A DNA stretch of 64,000 nt, taken from contig NC_090025.1 in the NCBI RefSeq assembly GCF_037176765.1, positions 173,274,040 to 173,338,039 on the forward strand. Reading direction: 5' to 3'. Each line of letters starts with the position of its first letter. The stretch's first letter is position 1. The notes below the pieces were generated by a model. The model did no database searches, was not told where the DNA came from, and was given only the letters and a program-made list of their open reading frames with translations. The stretch comes from Anolis sagrei (taxonomy: Eukaryota; Chordata; Lepidosauria; Squamata; Anolidae). Positions 11,045 to 21,700 of the stretch are shown here, one piece after another. Both the position numbers and the translations under genes were made by a program.

Positions 11045-12430
11045 TGATACTTCACCTTGTTGACGGGAAGCTTCCCACCTGAGTGGAAATCATCTATCGG
11101 ACAGATGGCAAGCTATTTAACCTCAGCCAAAACCAAGGTTACACCATCTGTTATAGAACTCCTGTATGCTGATGACAATGTCGTCTGTGCGCATTCAGAA
11201 GAAGATCTACAAGCCACTCTAAACATCTTCGCAGAAGCATGCAAGAAGCTTGGTCATTAAACATCAAGAAAACCAAAGTGCTCTTCCAGCAGTCACCAGC
11301 CAAATCCTCTGAAATGCCAGAGGAGTCCTCGTGGACAACAAGTTAAACATGAGCCAACAATGTGATGTGGCGGCAAAAAAAGCCAATGGGATTTTGGCCT
11401 GCATTAATAGGAGCATAGTGTCTAGATCTAGGGAAGTAATGCTACCCCTCTATTCTGCTCTGGTGAGAGCACACCTGGAATATTGTGTCCAATTCTGGGC
11501 ACCACAATTTAAGAGAGATATTGACAAGCTGGAATGTGTCCAGAGGAGGGCGACTAAAATGATCAAGGGTCTGGAGAACAAGCCCTGTGAGGAGCGGCTT
11601 AAGGAGCTGGGCATGTTTAGCCTGAAGAAGAAAAGGCTGAGAGGATATATGATAGCCATGTATAAATATGTGAGAGGAAGCCACAGGGAGGAAGGAGCAA
11701 GCTGGTTTTCTGCTTCCTTGGAGACTAGGACGCGGAACAATGGCTTCAAACTACAAGAGAGGAGATTCCATCTGAACATTAAGAAGAACTTCCTGACTGT
11801 GAGAGCTGTTCAGCAGTGGAACTTTCTGCCCCGGAGTGTGGTGGAGGCTCCTTCTTTGGAAGCTTTTAAACAGGGGCTGGATGGCCATCTGTCAGGGGTG
11901 ATTTGAGTGCAATGTTCCTGCTTCTTGGCAGGGGGTTGGACTGGATGGCCCATGAGGTCTCTTCCAACTCTTTGATTCTATGATTCTATGAAATACAGCT
12001 TAATGGTGTAACATTAGAAAATGTTGATAATTTCCACTACCTTGGCAGCCATCTCTCCACCAAAGTCAACACTGACACTGAAATACAACACCACCTGAGC
12101 TCTGCGAGTGCAGCTTTTTTCCGAATGAAGCACAGAGTGTTTGAGGACTGGGACATCCTTAGGGAGACCAAGGTGCTTGTTTATAAAGCGAATGTTCTCC
12201 CAACCCTGCTATACGCCTGCGAAATGTGGACTGTCTACAGATGTCACATGCAACTCCTAGAAGAATTGCATCAGCACTTCCTCCAGAAAATCCTGCAAAT
12301 CTCTTGGGAAGACAAGCGGACAAATGTTAGTGTGCTGGAAGAAGCAAAGACCACCAGCACTGAAGCGATGATCCTCTGCCGGACCAGCCACGTTGTCCGG
12401 ATGCCCGACCACCGTCTCCCAAAGCAAGTG
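11045..12430 (+). mobile_element. Non-LTR retrotransposon reverse-transcriptase fragment, split by a CR1
   Basis: The left piece encodes ELLYADDNVVCAHSEEDLQ, the reverse-transcriptase YADD active site. After the CR1 insertion, the right piece encodes NFHYLGSHLSTK, then LLYACEMWT, then SHVVRMPDHRLPKQV, the usual continuation of this LINE type. The two pieces are joined conceptually by VLFQQSPAKS and EIQLNGVTLENVDN. Confidence 0.7.
11315..11992 (+). mobile_element. CR1 LINE, 3' fragment
   Basis: The open frame encodes [20 protein letters not shown] and RAVQQWNFLPRSVVEAPSLE, typical of the CR1 ORF2 C-terminus. The 3' UTR ends in GATTCTATGATTCTATG, the CR1 octamer repeat. The element interrupts another LINE. 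Confidence 0.9.
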
Positions 12431-12780
12431 ATATCGAGCAAGAATTTAGGGGTCTTCAAGCAGGCTTCTTCTATTGTGCTGAGTGTTTGGAATATACATC
12501 TTTGTCTGACCCGAAAGTCAGACCCTTTGAAATCCTTGGGTTGGAGGTATGGTTCCATTGATAGTATCTGACTTCTGGTATTGGCCTGAGGAATGTCAAC
12601 AAAGAAGGAGGCTTGTGGGGACATCAGTACCCTCTTTAGGCAGGACGTCCCCTGTGGTGAGGAATGATTGAATTTGCCATGGAGCACATCCTCCAAATGG
12701 GCAAACTCCGACATCTGAAGGATTGTGCCCATTGTCCTATTGTTCATGCAAGAGGTTTCTATTAAGTCCTTTCAGTCAGG
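12431..12780. repeat. Unidentified segment between LINE fragments
   Basis: It contains AGTGTTTGGAATATACATC and GGGACATCAGTACCCTC with no recognised termini. It interrupts the flow from the reverse-transcriptase fragment to the endonuclease-like fragment, so it is probably another insertion. I do not recognise it. Confidence 0.35.
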
Positions 12781-13392
12781 GGATTATCTATCCCAGGAAA
12801 TGAGAAGACGGACTACAAACAAAGACACAACTCTGTAGCCCAAATTATTCACTGGAACTTATGTCACAAGTACCACCTGCCAGCAGTAAAGAATTGATGG
12901 AATCGTAAACCCGCAAAGGTTGTGGAAAATGAACATGCAAAAATACTGTAGGACTTTCGAATCCAGACTGACAAAGTTTTGGAACACAACACGCTAGACA
13001 TCATGATTGTGGAAAAGAAAAAAGTCTGGATTATTGATGTCGCCATACCAGAGACAGTTGCATTGAGGAAAAACAACAGAAAAAACTCAGCCGCTATCAA
13101 GACCTCAAAATGGAACTGGAAAGGCTCTAGCATAAACCAGTACAGGTGGTCCCAGTGATCATCAGCACACGGGTGCCGTGCCAAAAGATCTCAGCCGGCA
13201 TTTGGAAACAATAAACATCGACAAAATCATGATCTGTCTACTGCAAAAGTCCACCTTACTTGGATCTGTGCGCATCATTCGAAAATACATCACACAGTCC
13301 TAGACGCTTGGGAAGTGTTTGACTTGTGATTTTGTGATATGAAATCCAGCATATAGATCTCGTTTTCTGTGACATACTGTGTTTTTGTGTCC

Positions 13393-13395
<3 letters not shown>
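12781..13395 (+). mobile_element. Non-LTR retrotransposon, restriction-like endonuclease region
   Basis: With frame breaks, the translation shows AQIIHWNLCHKY, HNTLDIMIVEKKKVWIIDVAIP and SRYQDLKMELERL. These resemble the restriction-like endonuclease domain (D...IIDVAIP...K) of R2/R4-clade LINEs. It ends at an ATAATAATA run where an L2 tail begins. Confidence 0.55.
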
Positions 13396-13437
<42 letters not shown>

Positions 13438-13640
13438 TATTTCTATCCTGCCCTATCTCCCCAATGGGGGACTCAGGGCAGTTCACAACATACTGTGGCA
13501 ACCATTCAATGCCATAAAGTGTGACCAAAAAGGTAAACAAACCATAACTCAACAACATATTACACATCAACCTCAGACAATAGTGAAACATTACAAAAAA
13601 TGAGGTATCACACAACTAAAAATTCACGTTTTTTTCACTG
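13396..13640 (-). mobile_element. L2-type LINE, 3' fragment (reverse)
   Basis: ATAATAATA, then CTTTATTTCTATCCTGCCCTATC, then GGGGGACTCAGGGCAGTTCAC, are the complement of the L2 tail seen elsewhere in the window. Confidence 0.75.
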
Positions 13641-13797
13641 TCCAGCTTTCAACTTCTTATCAGTCATTGCTGTCTTTTGCCAGGTTTACTCTGCTGTTGA
13701 TAATCAATTGCCCAAATCATTATTTATTTGTTTATTCCAAACCAGTACAGTCAATGCATTTGATCAATAGTATAATTATTTCTTGCTAGTTTGACTC

Positions 13798-14012
13798 AGG
13801 GTCCATCTACACTGTAGAATACATGCAGCTTGACTCCATTTTAACTATGGCTCAATGATAGCTGAGCTTTACAAGGCCTTTAGCCTTCCTGGCCAAAGAG
13901 TGCTGGGCCCTCACCAAATTACAAATCTAAGATTCCATAGCATTGAGCCATGGCAGTTAAAGCGGTGTCAAACTGCATTGATTCCACAGTGTAGATGCAA
14001 TCTTAGTTGTTT
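13798..14012. mobile_element. Palindromic MITE, ACACTGTAG-AGTTTGACACC family (full length)
   Basis: CTACACTGTAGAATACATGCAG on the left pairs with CTGCATTGATTCCACAGTGTAG on the right. The arms also hold GGCTCAATGATAGCTG and CATAGCATTGAGCCATGG. It is the best full copy of this family in the window. Confidence 0.75.
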
Positions 14013-14330
14013 TCTCGAACCAGACATGACAGCTGTCCTTGCTTCCCAAAGTGCCAGCTGCCTTTTTTAAAGTTAATGATAAATGGACTGGTCAGCACAG
14101 AGTCAGTGGCTGGAATGCAGGACAGCTGGAGCCAGGACCCTTCCTCTGCAGTTCTCCCCATTCCTGCCTCCCTCCAGGACTGATCCTATCGAAAGCTCAG
14201 CTAGCTTTTGGTCAAAAGAAACACACAGAGAGAGGTAAGGAAGTGACCAGGTTTCAACCTTCTTTGGCCAACAAAGGCTCCTTTGTCAGATACTCGGTTG
14301 CTGTAAGGTGGGTGGGATGGAAGTAAGAAA

Positions 14331-14412
14331 TACAGGGTTAGTCAAAATGCATAGGCCAATAAGCCATTCAATTGAATGGCTTATTGGCCTATGCATTTTG
14401 ACTAACCCTGTA
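14331..14412. mobile_element. Perfect 82-bp palindrome, mariner-like MITE
   Basis: Each base from 14331 to 14412 pairs with its mirror position around 14371.5, with no mismatch and no loop. The ends read TACAGGGTTAGTC and GACTAACCCTGTA. TA followed by CAGGG fits a Tc1/mariner-type terminus with a TA target site. It would extrude as a 41-bp hairpin. Confidence 0.8.
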
Positions 14413-14424
14413 CTATGCATCTAC

Positions 14425-14556
14425 GAGGCATGGGCAAATTTGGCCCTCCAGGTGTTTTGGACTTCAACTCCCACAATTCTTAACAGCTGGTAGGCTGTTA
14501 GGAATTGTGGGAGTTGAAGTCCAAAACACCTGGAGGGCCAAATTTGCTCATGCCTG
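14425..14556. mobile_element. hAT-like MITE, CAGGCATGGGCAAAC family
   Basis: It is an almost perfect palindrome: TTTGGCCCTCCAGGTGTTTTGG with CCAAAACACCTGGAGGGCCAAA. The centre is CTTAACAGCTGGTAGGCTGTTAG. The termini are GAGGCATGGGCAAA and TTTGCTCATGCCTG. Confidence 0.8.
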
Positions 14557-15414
14557 CCATAGCCTATTAAGCAACATGGGTATGTATGTCATCGTTTTAA
14601 AACACAATACTTTGGTGATTAATGTGGACACAGTTTATAATGACTTAAGACATACCAAGCTGCATTCATAATATATTAAAAGTTATAATTTAGTCATTTT
14701 TAGCATTGCATGTTAACATGGGTAGTCATCTAATTTTCGTGTTTTCTACATCTCAGGCCACTTAAATTTCAGGCCATTTAAAAATAATGTAGGGTTGTCA
14801 TGTTTTGTGGACAAATAATTTAAATTCCTTTGGCCTAATTAAGAAAGATCTTCCCAGGATGTATAAAGGACATCAAAATATGACTTATTTACATAGAGTC
14901 CAGAATTCTGACCCCTTGGTTTGTCACGTAGTAAGCTTTGTACCAAGAACTTTCTGGTCAAAACAATCAGGACTACTGCAATAAAAAGACACACTTATTT
15001 ATTTTATTTGTGACACACTGAGGACTAGGCATCATAAATCTCCTTTCCAAACATCCAAATATGTAATCTTGACTTTTTTGAAAGTATAGTTCTGCACAGA
15101 TAAGGGCAAGAGAGATATTTCTCTCTCCAACATAGGGCACCAAATAACACTGTTTACACAGCCAAACCAAGGTGCAACATATGCAAAGCCGTCCATGTTA
15201 ACCAGGAAATCACACAAATACTTCTCCTCACATGAAGGCTTGTCACGTAGAATGGGGAGAAAGCATTTTTTTGCTGCCCCAGAAACTGGGGGTGCATATT
15301 CTACACTGTTGAATTAATGCAGTTTGACATGCCTTGGTGGCTTAATGCTATAGAATCCCAGGATATGTTGGTTGATGAGGCAGCACCATACTTGGGCAGA
15401 GAAGGCTAAAGACG

Positions 15415-15897
15415 TATGGGAGATATTGATAAGCTGGAATGTGTCCAGAGGAAGGCGACTAAAATGATCAAGGGTCTGGAGAACAAGTCCTATGAGGAGC
15501 GGCTTAAAGAGCTGGGCATGTTTGGCCTGCAGAAGAGAAGGCTGAGAGGAGACATGATGATGGCCATGTATAAATATATGAGGAGAAATCATAAGGAGAA
15601 GGGAGCAAGCTTGTTTTCTGCTGCCCTGGAGACTAGGATGTGAAACAATGGCTTCAAACTACAGGAAAGGAAATTTCACATGAATACTGGGAACTTCCTG
15701 ACTGTGAGAGCTGTTCAACAGTGGAACTCTCTGTCGTGGAGTGTGCTGGAGGCTCCTTCTTTGGAGATTTTTAAACAGAAGCTGGATGGCCATCTGTCGG
15801 GGTACTTTTAATGCAATTTTCCTTCTTCTTCACAGGGGGTTGGACTGGATGGTCCATGAGGTCTCTTCCAACTCTATGATTCTGTGATTCTTTGACC
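15415..15897 (+). mobile_element. CR1 LINE, 3' fragment
   Basis: It encodes [20 protein letters not shown] and RLRGDMMMAMYKYMRRNHKE. The 3' UTR ends TCTATGATTCTGTGATTC, the CR1 terminal repeat. Confidence 0.85.
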
Positions 15898-15920
15898 TTG
15901 AAAAAACTACACCTCCCAGA

Positions 15921-16241
15921 CAGGCCCGTAGCCAGGATTTCGTTTCGGGGGGGGGGGGGGGGCTGAATTTTTTTTCACGTGGGTTTCGGGGGGGCTGAGT
16001 TTCGGGGGGGGGGCTGAGTCTGAGTGAAGGAGGGTCTACCCTAGCAAACCTTTTGTATTATTACCCCAATACCCCCATGCATATGGGATATATTGAGTAT
16101 GGTGATCAGATCATGATATGAATAAACATAACAGTTTAAATAATGCACCATTAAGGCCTTTTCACGAACCACCATAAAAATTTCAGGGGGGGCTGAAGCC
16201 CCCCGAGCCCCCCCCCCCCCCCCCCCCCGGCTACATGCCTG
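15921..16241. mobile_element. hAT element, CAGGCCYGTAGC family, with G-run and C-run arms
   Basis: The termini are CAGGCCCGTAGCCAGG and CCGGCTACATGCCTG. Exact 8-bp direct repeats CTCCCAGA flank it (15913-15920 and 16242-16249). Long G runs near the left end face long C runs near the right end, so the element can fold on itself or form G-quadruplexes. Confidence 0.88.
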
Positions 16242-16329
16242 CTCCCAGATTCCATAGCACTGCACCAAGTCAATTAAAGTGGTGTCAAATTGCAGTAATT
16301 CAATTGTGTAAATCCCAAGAACATATTCT

Positions 16330-16650
16330 GACAATTGTTGAATCACGGAATCATCAGCTCTTTAAGCCGCTCCTCATAGAGCTTGTTCTCCAGATCCTTG
16401 ATCATTTTAGTTGCCCTCCTCTGGACACATTCCAGCTTGTCAATATCTCTCTTCAAATGTGGTGCCCAGAATTGGACACATCATTCCAGGTGTGGTCAAA
16501 GCGAGGTAGAATAGAGGGGTAGCAAGACTTCCCTGGACCTAGACACTATACTCCTATTGATGCACGCCAAAATCCCATTGGCTTTTTTTGGCTTATGTTT
16601 AACTTGTCCACAAGGACCCCAAGACCTTTTTCACACGTACTGCTCTCGAG
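16330..16650 (-). mobile_element. CR1 LINE fragment (reverse)
   Basis: GCTCTTTAAGCCGCTCC, CTTGATCATTTTAGTTGCCC and CTGGACACATTCCAGCTTG are the complement of the CR1 coding region found at 11520-11620. Confidence 0.8.
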
Positions 16651-17017
16651 CCATGCGTCCCCCATTGTGTACCTGCATTTCATTTTTTTTTTTTGGCCTA
16701 TTTCATAAAGATAAATATTTTCAAATTCTATGCAAACTTTAGTTTTTGATCTTTCTTGTTCCTGGCTGATTGATGCCTGATGCCTTACTTGGAATATTTC
16801 CACTTTCCGTAATTCTATTTTTAGGGGTTTTTTTTTTGTTCTGGTTGTGCGCTGTTTTGAAGTGGCTGAAAGGGGGCATATAAATTGCAACCAACATAGC
16901 CATGTAATAGGTTGATTTGCCATTCAAAGTTAAAGAGATCAATAGGGAAATGATTAAAAATGTGCATCTTCCTGACCTGCTTTTTTAATTTTTCATGATT
17001 TTCTGTTCACTTAAAGG

Positions 17018-18763
17018 ATGATCAGGAAGCCTTCCTTTATTTTTGGAAGCTGCACCTCAGCTGTGCTTCGTCATATTGTCCATATAAAAAGATCTTTGCA
17101 TGGTGAGTGTTGCGTAAAACAATTGTATTGTTTTGATTATTCCAAGTCACTGGTTGCAAAAGAGTGTGGGTCTTCCACACTGTTGTCTAAAGTGAGAAGT
17201 GTGTTGCTATGAGTTTTCTAGGCTGTATGGACAGCCCAGAAGCATTATCTCCTGACGTTTCACCCACATCTATAGCAGGCATCCTCAGAGGTTGTGAGGT
17301 CTGTTGGAACTTGGGCAAGTGAGATTTGTATATCTGTGGAAATCCAGGGTGAGAGAAAGAACTCTTGTCTGTTTGAGGCAAGTGTGAATGTTACAATTGG
17401 CAACCTTGATTAGCATTTAATGGCCTTGCAGCTTCAAACCCTGGCTGCCACCTGCCTGGGGAATCCTTTGTTGGGATGTGTTAGCTGTTCCAGATTGATT
17501 CCTGTCTGGAATTCTTCTGTTTTCTGAGTGTTGTTCTTTGTTTAATGTCCTGATTTTAGACTTTTTAAAATATTGGTAGCCAGATTTTGTTTGTTTTCAT
17601 GGTTTCTTCCTTTCTGTTGAAATTATTCGCATGCTTGTGGATTTCAGTGGTTTCTCTGTGTAGTCTGTCATAGAGTGGTCCAACGTGTCTGTGTTCTCAA
17701 ATAATATGCTGTGTCCAGGATGGTTAATCGGATGCTCTACTATGGCTGACTTCTCTAGTTGAATTAAAATAAGAAGCTTTTTTATATGTGCAGAGCATAA
17801 TCCTACATAGAGATGTGAAGGTTTACAAACAAAAATCTGGAAAAATTAGGAGAAAACAAAGACATTTTCCACAAAGCAATTGGGAAAATGCAAGTGGGAT
17901 GGATACGGCTATATTTTTCCGTTTAGAATAAAACGCTTAAGATAATTCAGATATTAATTCGACCAAAGTCATTTCCAAAAACTGTGACAGAAGGATTGTT
18001 ACATGAGACAATGGGCAATGTCTAATCATTACAATTCCTGGTCTTGGCTTCCTTTTCTCCGTTCTGTCTATGGAAATGAGTGCTTTATGTCTACTGTAGC
18101 CAACACAGGACTGAAGGAGATAAAACATTTTTCTTGTCTGTTTTACTGTTTGTTTGTTTTTGTTTTGCATTCCAGTTTCCCTGGTCTTTATAAACTGTGA
18201 AAACCTAAGAGGCTTCTTATGGTTCAAGACCATGTAGGAAATTATATTTGTAACCATTGATAGACACATTGTTCTTTTAATACAGCAAATATGTTTATTT
18301 TATGCTAAACAAGATAATTTTTGTAGGTGGCGACTTAATTGTTCATCCCTATGTGAAGGAGGCTTTGGACAGTGGGAGGCCTGTTGTTGCCTTGGAGAGC
18401 ACCATTATTACACATGGCATGCCCTATCCCGATAATCTGAGGTTAGCCTTTTTTTTTCTGATGTAGCAAATGCCAAATTTGGAAGTTATACATTTTTACT
18501 GCAATCTCAGGAATCCTCTAGTGTTTTGGAGAAACACTTTTTGGAGATTGTAACTTTTTAAGAAAAGCACGACCTTTCAAGGAAGAGCCAAAAATCTTTT
18601 AGAGTAGAATCTTCTCTTATGGTATACAACCAGATATAATTATGCAAGGCAATGGTTCCAGTTGTTAGACTGAATGACCTGCTATCTCTGATATGTTAGG
18701 AAAACAGAGATTTGCCAGTGCATAAAAACAGCAGAGCTTTAGAAGTGTTTTTGGGTGCCCAAT

Positions 18764-18796
<33 letters not shown>

Positions 18797-21700
18797 CTCT
18801 CCTATAAAACAACTTAGGAGCCCTGGTGGCACAGAAGGTTAAACCACTGAGCTGCTGAACTTGCTGACCGAAAAGTCGCAGGTTCAAATCCAGGGGGCGG
18901 CGTGAGCTCCCGCTGTCATTCCCCAGATTCTGCCAACCTAGCAGTTTGAAAACATGCAAATGTGAATAGATCAATAGGTACCTCTTCAGCGGTAAGGTAA
19001 TGGTGCTCCATGACCTTGGAGGTGTCTATGGACAACGCCGTCTCTTCAGCTTAGTAATGCAGATGAGCACCAACCTCCAGAGTCGGACATGACTGAACTT
19101 AGTATCAGGGGAAAACCTTTACCTTTACTAAAACAACTTATTTTATACCATGCACTCAAGAGACAAAAATGAAGTAGTTTTGGATTTAAAAAAACACATT
19201 TGATTTGCTCACAACCTTCATGTGTTCAGCATACACAGATATAAAACTTATCAGTCCAGTTTCAGATATATTTGAGATAATTCTCTGTGCTACCCAGCCA
19301 GGACATATCATATAGCAAAACAGCAAGCATGTGTTTTGAGGTCTGAAGTAGTCTATAGTCTGTCTGTGGTTTGTCTGAAATAGTCTGAAGTGATCATGTA
19401 GTCTGCAGCTCCTTTCATAACTTCTCAGGAACCATAGTGTAAAGGAAGCTGCATATCAGAACATACATACCGTAAACAGTAAGCAACAGGATAATAGATA
19501 AATGTTACTAGAGAAGACTTGAAGAAGGGTGTCATTTTCAACACAGTGTTCATGCTAGCTGGAAGCTGCTAGAATTGTCCTGTTTTACTTTTTTGTGTGT
19601 GTATTACCATATGCTGAACTGCTCCAGGGTGGCACAAGAGGTGGAAGAAATTGTACAAACAAATGGATCTGTACCAGCAACAATTGGTGTTATAAGTGGA
19701 TGCGTCCATGTGGGCCTCCAGAATGAAGAACTTGAGATTCTGGCAAAGAGCAAAAATGTTGTGAAGGTGTCCCGAAGAGATTTCCCCTATGTTCTCAGCC
19801 AGGTACCAGGCAGAAGTTTTGTTCTTGTTTGTCTTGTCCAATTATACACTATATAACAAAATTTGAAACATTTTCTGTTCCTGGTTTGAAAGTGTTATTC
19901 CTGTTTAATTGTGCAATACTTACTCTGAAAGTAGATGTTATACTCCAGAAACTTTGTTTTTGTGGCTGCCACAAACAATGTTGAATTGGTTGAGGCTGAT
20001 TAAATGGTCATTGAAAAACTAGCAAAATGTGCTGCAGGATGTCCCTCAAAAACAAGTTTTGCAGTTTAACGAATCTTTTCCATGTTTTTATGATAGAACC
20101 AATTAGGAAATGACATTTATAACCCAGGAACAAAAGTCCTGTTATTTAGTGTTATTATTTCTAAGCAGTAATACACTCCTCACATTGTCTCAACGTCTCT
20201 CTTATAATTTCACAACACTTTTCTAATGTCTAATATTTAATTCTCTTTAGAAGGGTATAGGTTTTATGAAAAAAATGCAAAAAACACTCCCTTTTAGACT
20301 TATAAGATATTAAGAATATATATTCCTAAACACCCTGTATGTATGTTATCACAATCTAGAATTTCTTTTATTAATTGCCTAACAGAGGAAAGATCAGTGT
20401 AGGTTGTTTCCCTCAGTCTAGACTGTGATGTTTGTTTCACATCAGGGTTTATCTGGTGGGACGACTGTGGCAGGAACCATGTTTGTGGCACATAAAGCAA
20501 GGATCCCTGTGTTCGTGACTGGAGGAATTGGAGGAGTCCACCGTGAAGGAGAGAAAAGTAAGAGAAGCATCATATTACTTCTGAGTCAAGAATGTAATCC
20601 TCAAATGCTGCCCTGTTTTCTCTTCAGAGATGCTTACACCCAACTGAATCAGATATGAAAAAAACACATTTCCATGGGTTGCTGGACTCCAGTTCCCAGT
20701 GTTACTCACTCTGGGAGTTGTAGTTCAACATGATCCAGAGAGCTGTTTGAATGGGCCAATAATCTTCCACTGCTGGGGTTGTTGGAAGATTGGTCAATGC
20801 AAGATCCATCCTTGGCCAGCCAGGGTATTGTTTTTATGATGTTAATCGATTTTAATGTTTTTATTATTTGTTGTTATTGATTATTTTTACTGTGTCTGTT
20901 TTATTTGTAATCCTTGGGCTTGTCCCTCTGTAAGCCACCCCGAGTCCCTTCAGGGAGATGGAGGCAGGGTATAAAAATAAAGTTATTATTATATTATTAT
21001 TGGGACTGATGAAGGGGAGAGGGGAAAAACAGTGGAAAGCGGATGGATATAAATAGGGGACAAAATGGTACTAATAAGGTGTAAACAATAGGCTGCACCG
21101 GAAGAGGCCGAATATATATGGATTTTTTTTCTCTTTCTTTGCTAAATTGGACACATACACAGTCTACATTGCCTTTATTTATTTATTTATTTATTTACTG
21201 TATTTATATCCCACCCTTCTTACTCTGAAGGGGACTCAGAGCGGCCTTATAATTGGCAGCAATTTGATGCCATATCAAGAGACATATAATAAAATAAGCA
21301 TATACATTAAAAACATAAATTAAAAAGCAATATAAACCCATTATTAAAACCACACAATCTGAAGTCATAGTCAAAAGCCATTCCAGTCGTTATTGCACAT
21401 ATTCCAACTTCACTTATTGCATTGTACTATTGACCAAAGGCTTGGTCCCATGTTTTTATTTTCTTTCTGTTGTCTTCTAAATTTGCTCATGAGGAAATGT
21501 GGTCCCACCCCAAATCCCCATAACTTTTAATCTGTTGTGAATGTGGCTGGTAAGTATTGCTTTTATATTATTATTTAACTCACAGTTTATGTTTTATGCT
21601 CTTTTAACATAATTGTTTTGGTTTTTGGTTTGTTTTTCATTTAAATAGCTTGACCTTTTTATTTATTGTTTCCATTAGCTTATTGTTTATTGTTAGTGTT

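Larger units (their letters stand above)
15290..16310. mobile_element. Palindromic MITE broken by a CR1 and a hAT insertion
   Basis: The left arm (about 15298-15414) has TTCTACACTGTTGAATTAATG, CAGTTTGACATG and GGCAGAGAAGGCTAAAGAC. The middle remnant (about 15898-15920) has ACCTTGAAAAAACTACACC. The right arm (16242-16310) has AGATTCCATAGCACTGCACC and GTGGTGTCAAATTGCAG. Together they match the family at 13798-14012. Confidence 0.65.
10191..17017. other. Gene-free interval between MKRN1 and the pseudouridine enzyme gene, filled with nested repeats
   Basis: This holds LINE fragments, hAT elements and palindromic MITEs, listed separately. If the enzyme gene is spliced from an upstream non-coding exon, that exon would lie here or in the CpG island; none could be picked out by eye. 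The remaining sequence at 14570-15290 and 16650-17000 is A+T-rich and unremarkable. Confidence 0.6.

Noticed and set aside
11331-11906. 191-codon open frame
   Set aside because: It is the CR1 ORF2 C-terminus, followed by the CR1 terminal repeat, not a host gene.
12431-12780. Possible retroelement segment between LINE pieces
   Set aside because: No termini, motif or family could be recognised with confidence, so it is listed only as unidentified.
18817-18910. tRNA-like sequence with A and B boxes
   Set aside because: It is the tRNA-derived head of a Sauria-type SINE with the rest of the SINE attached. The same holds for the other SINE heads, so no free-standing tRNA gene is called.
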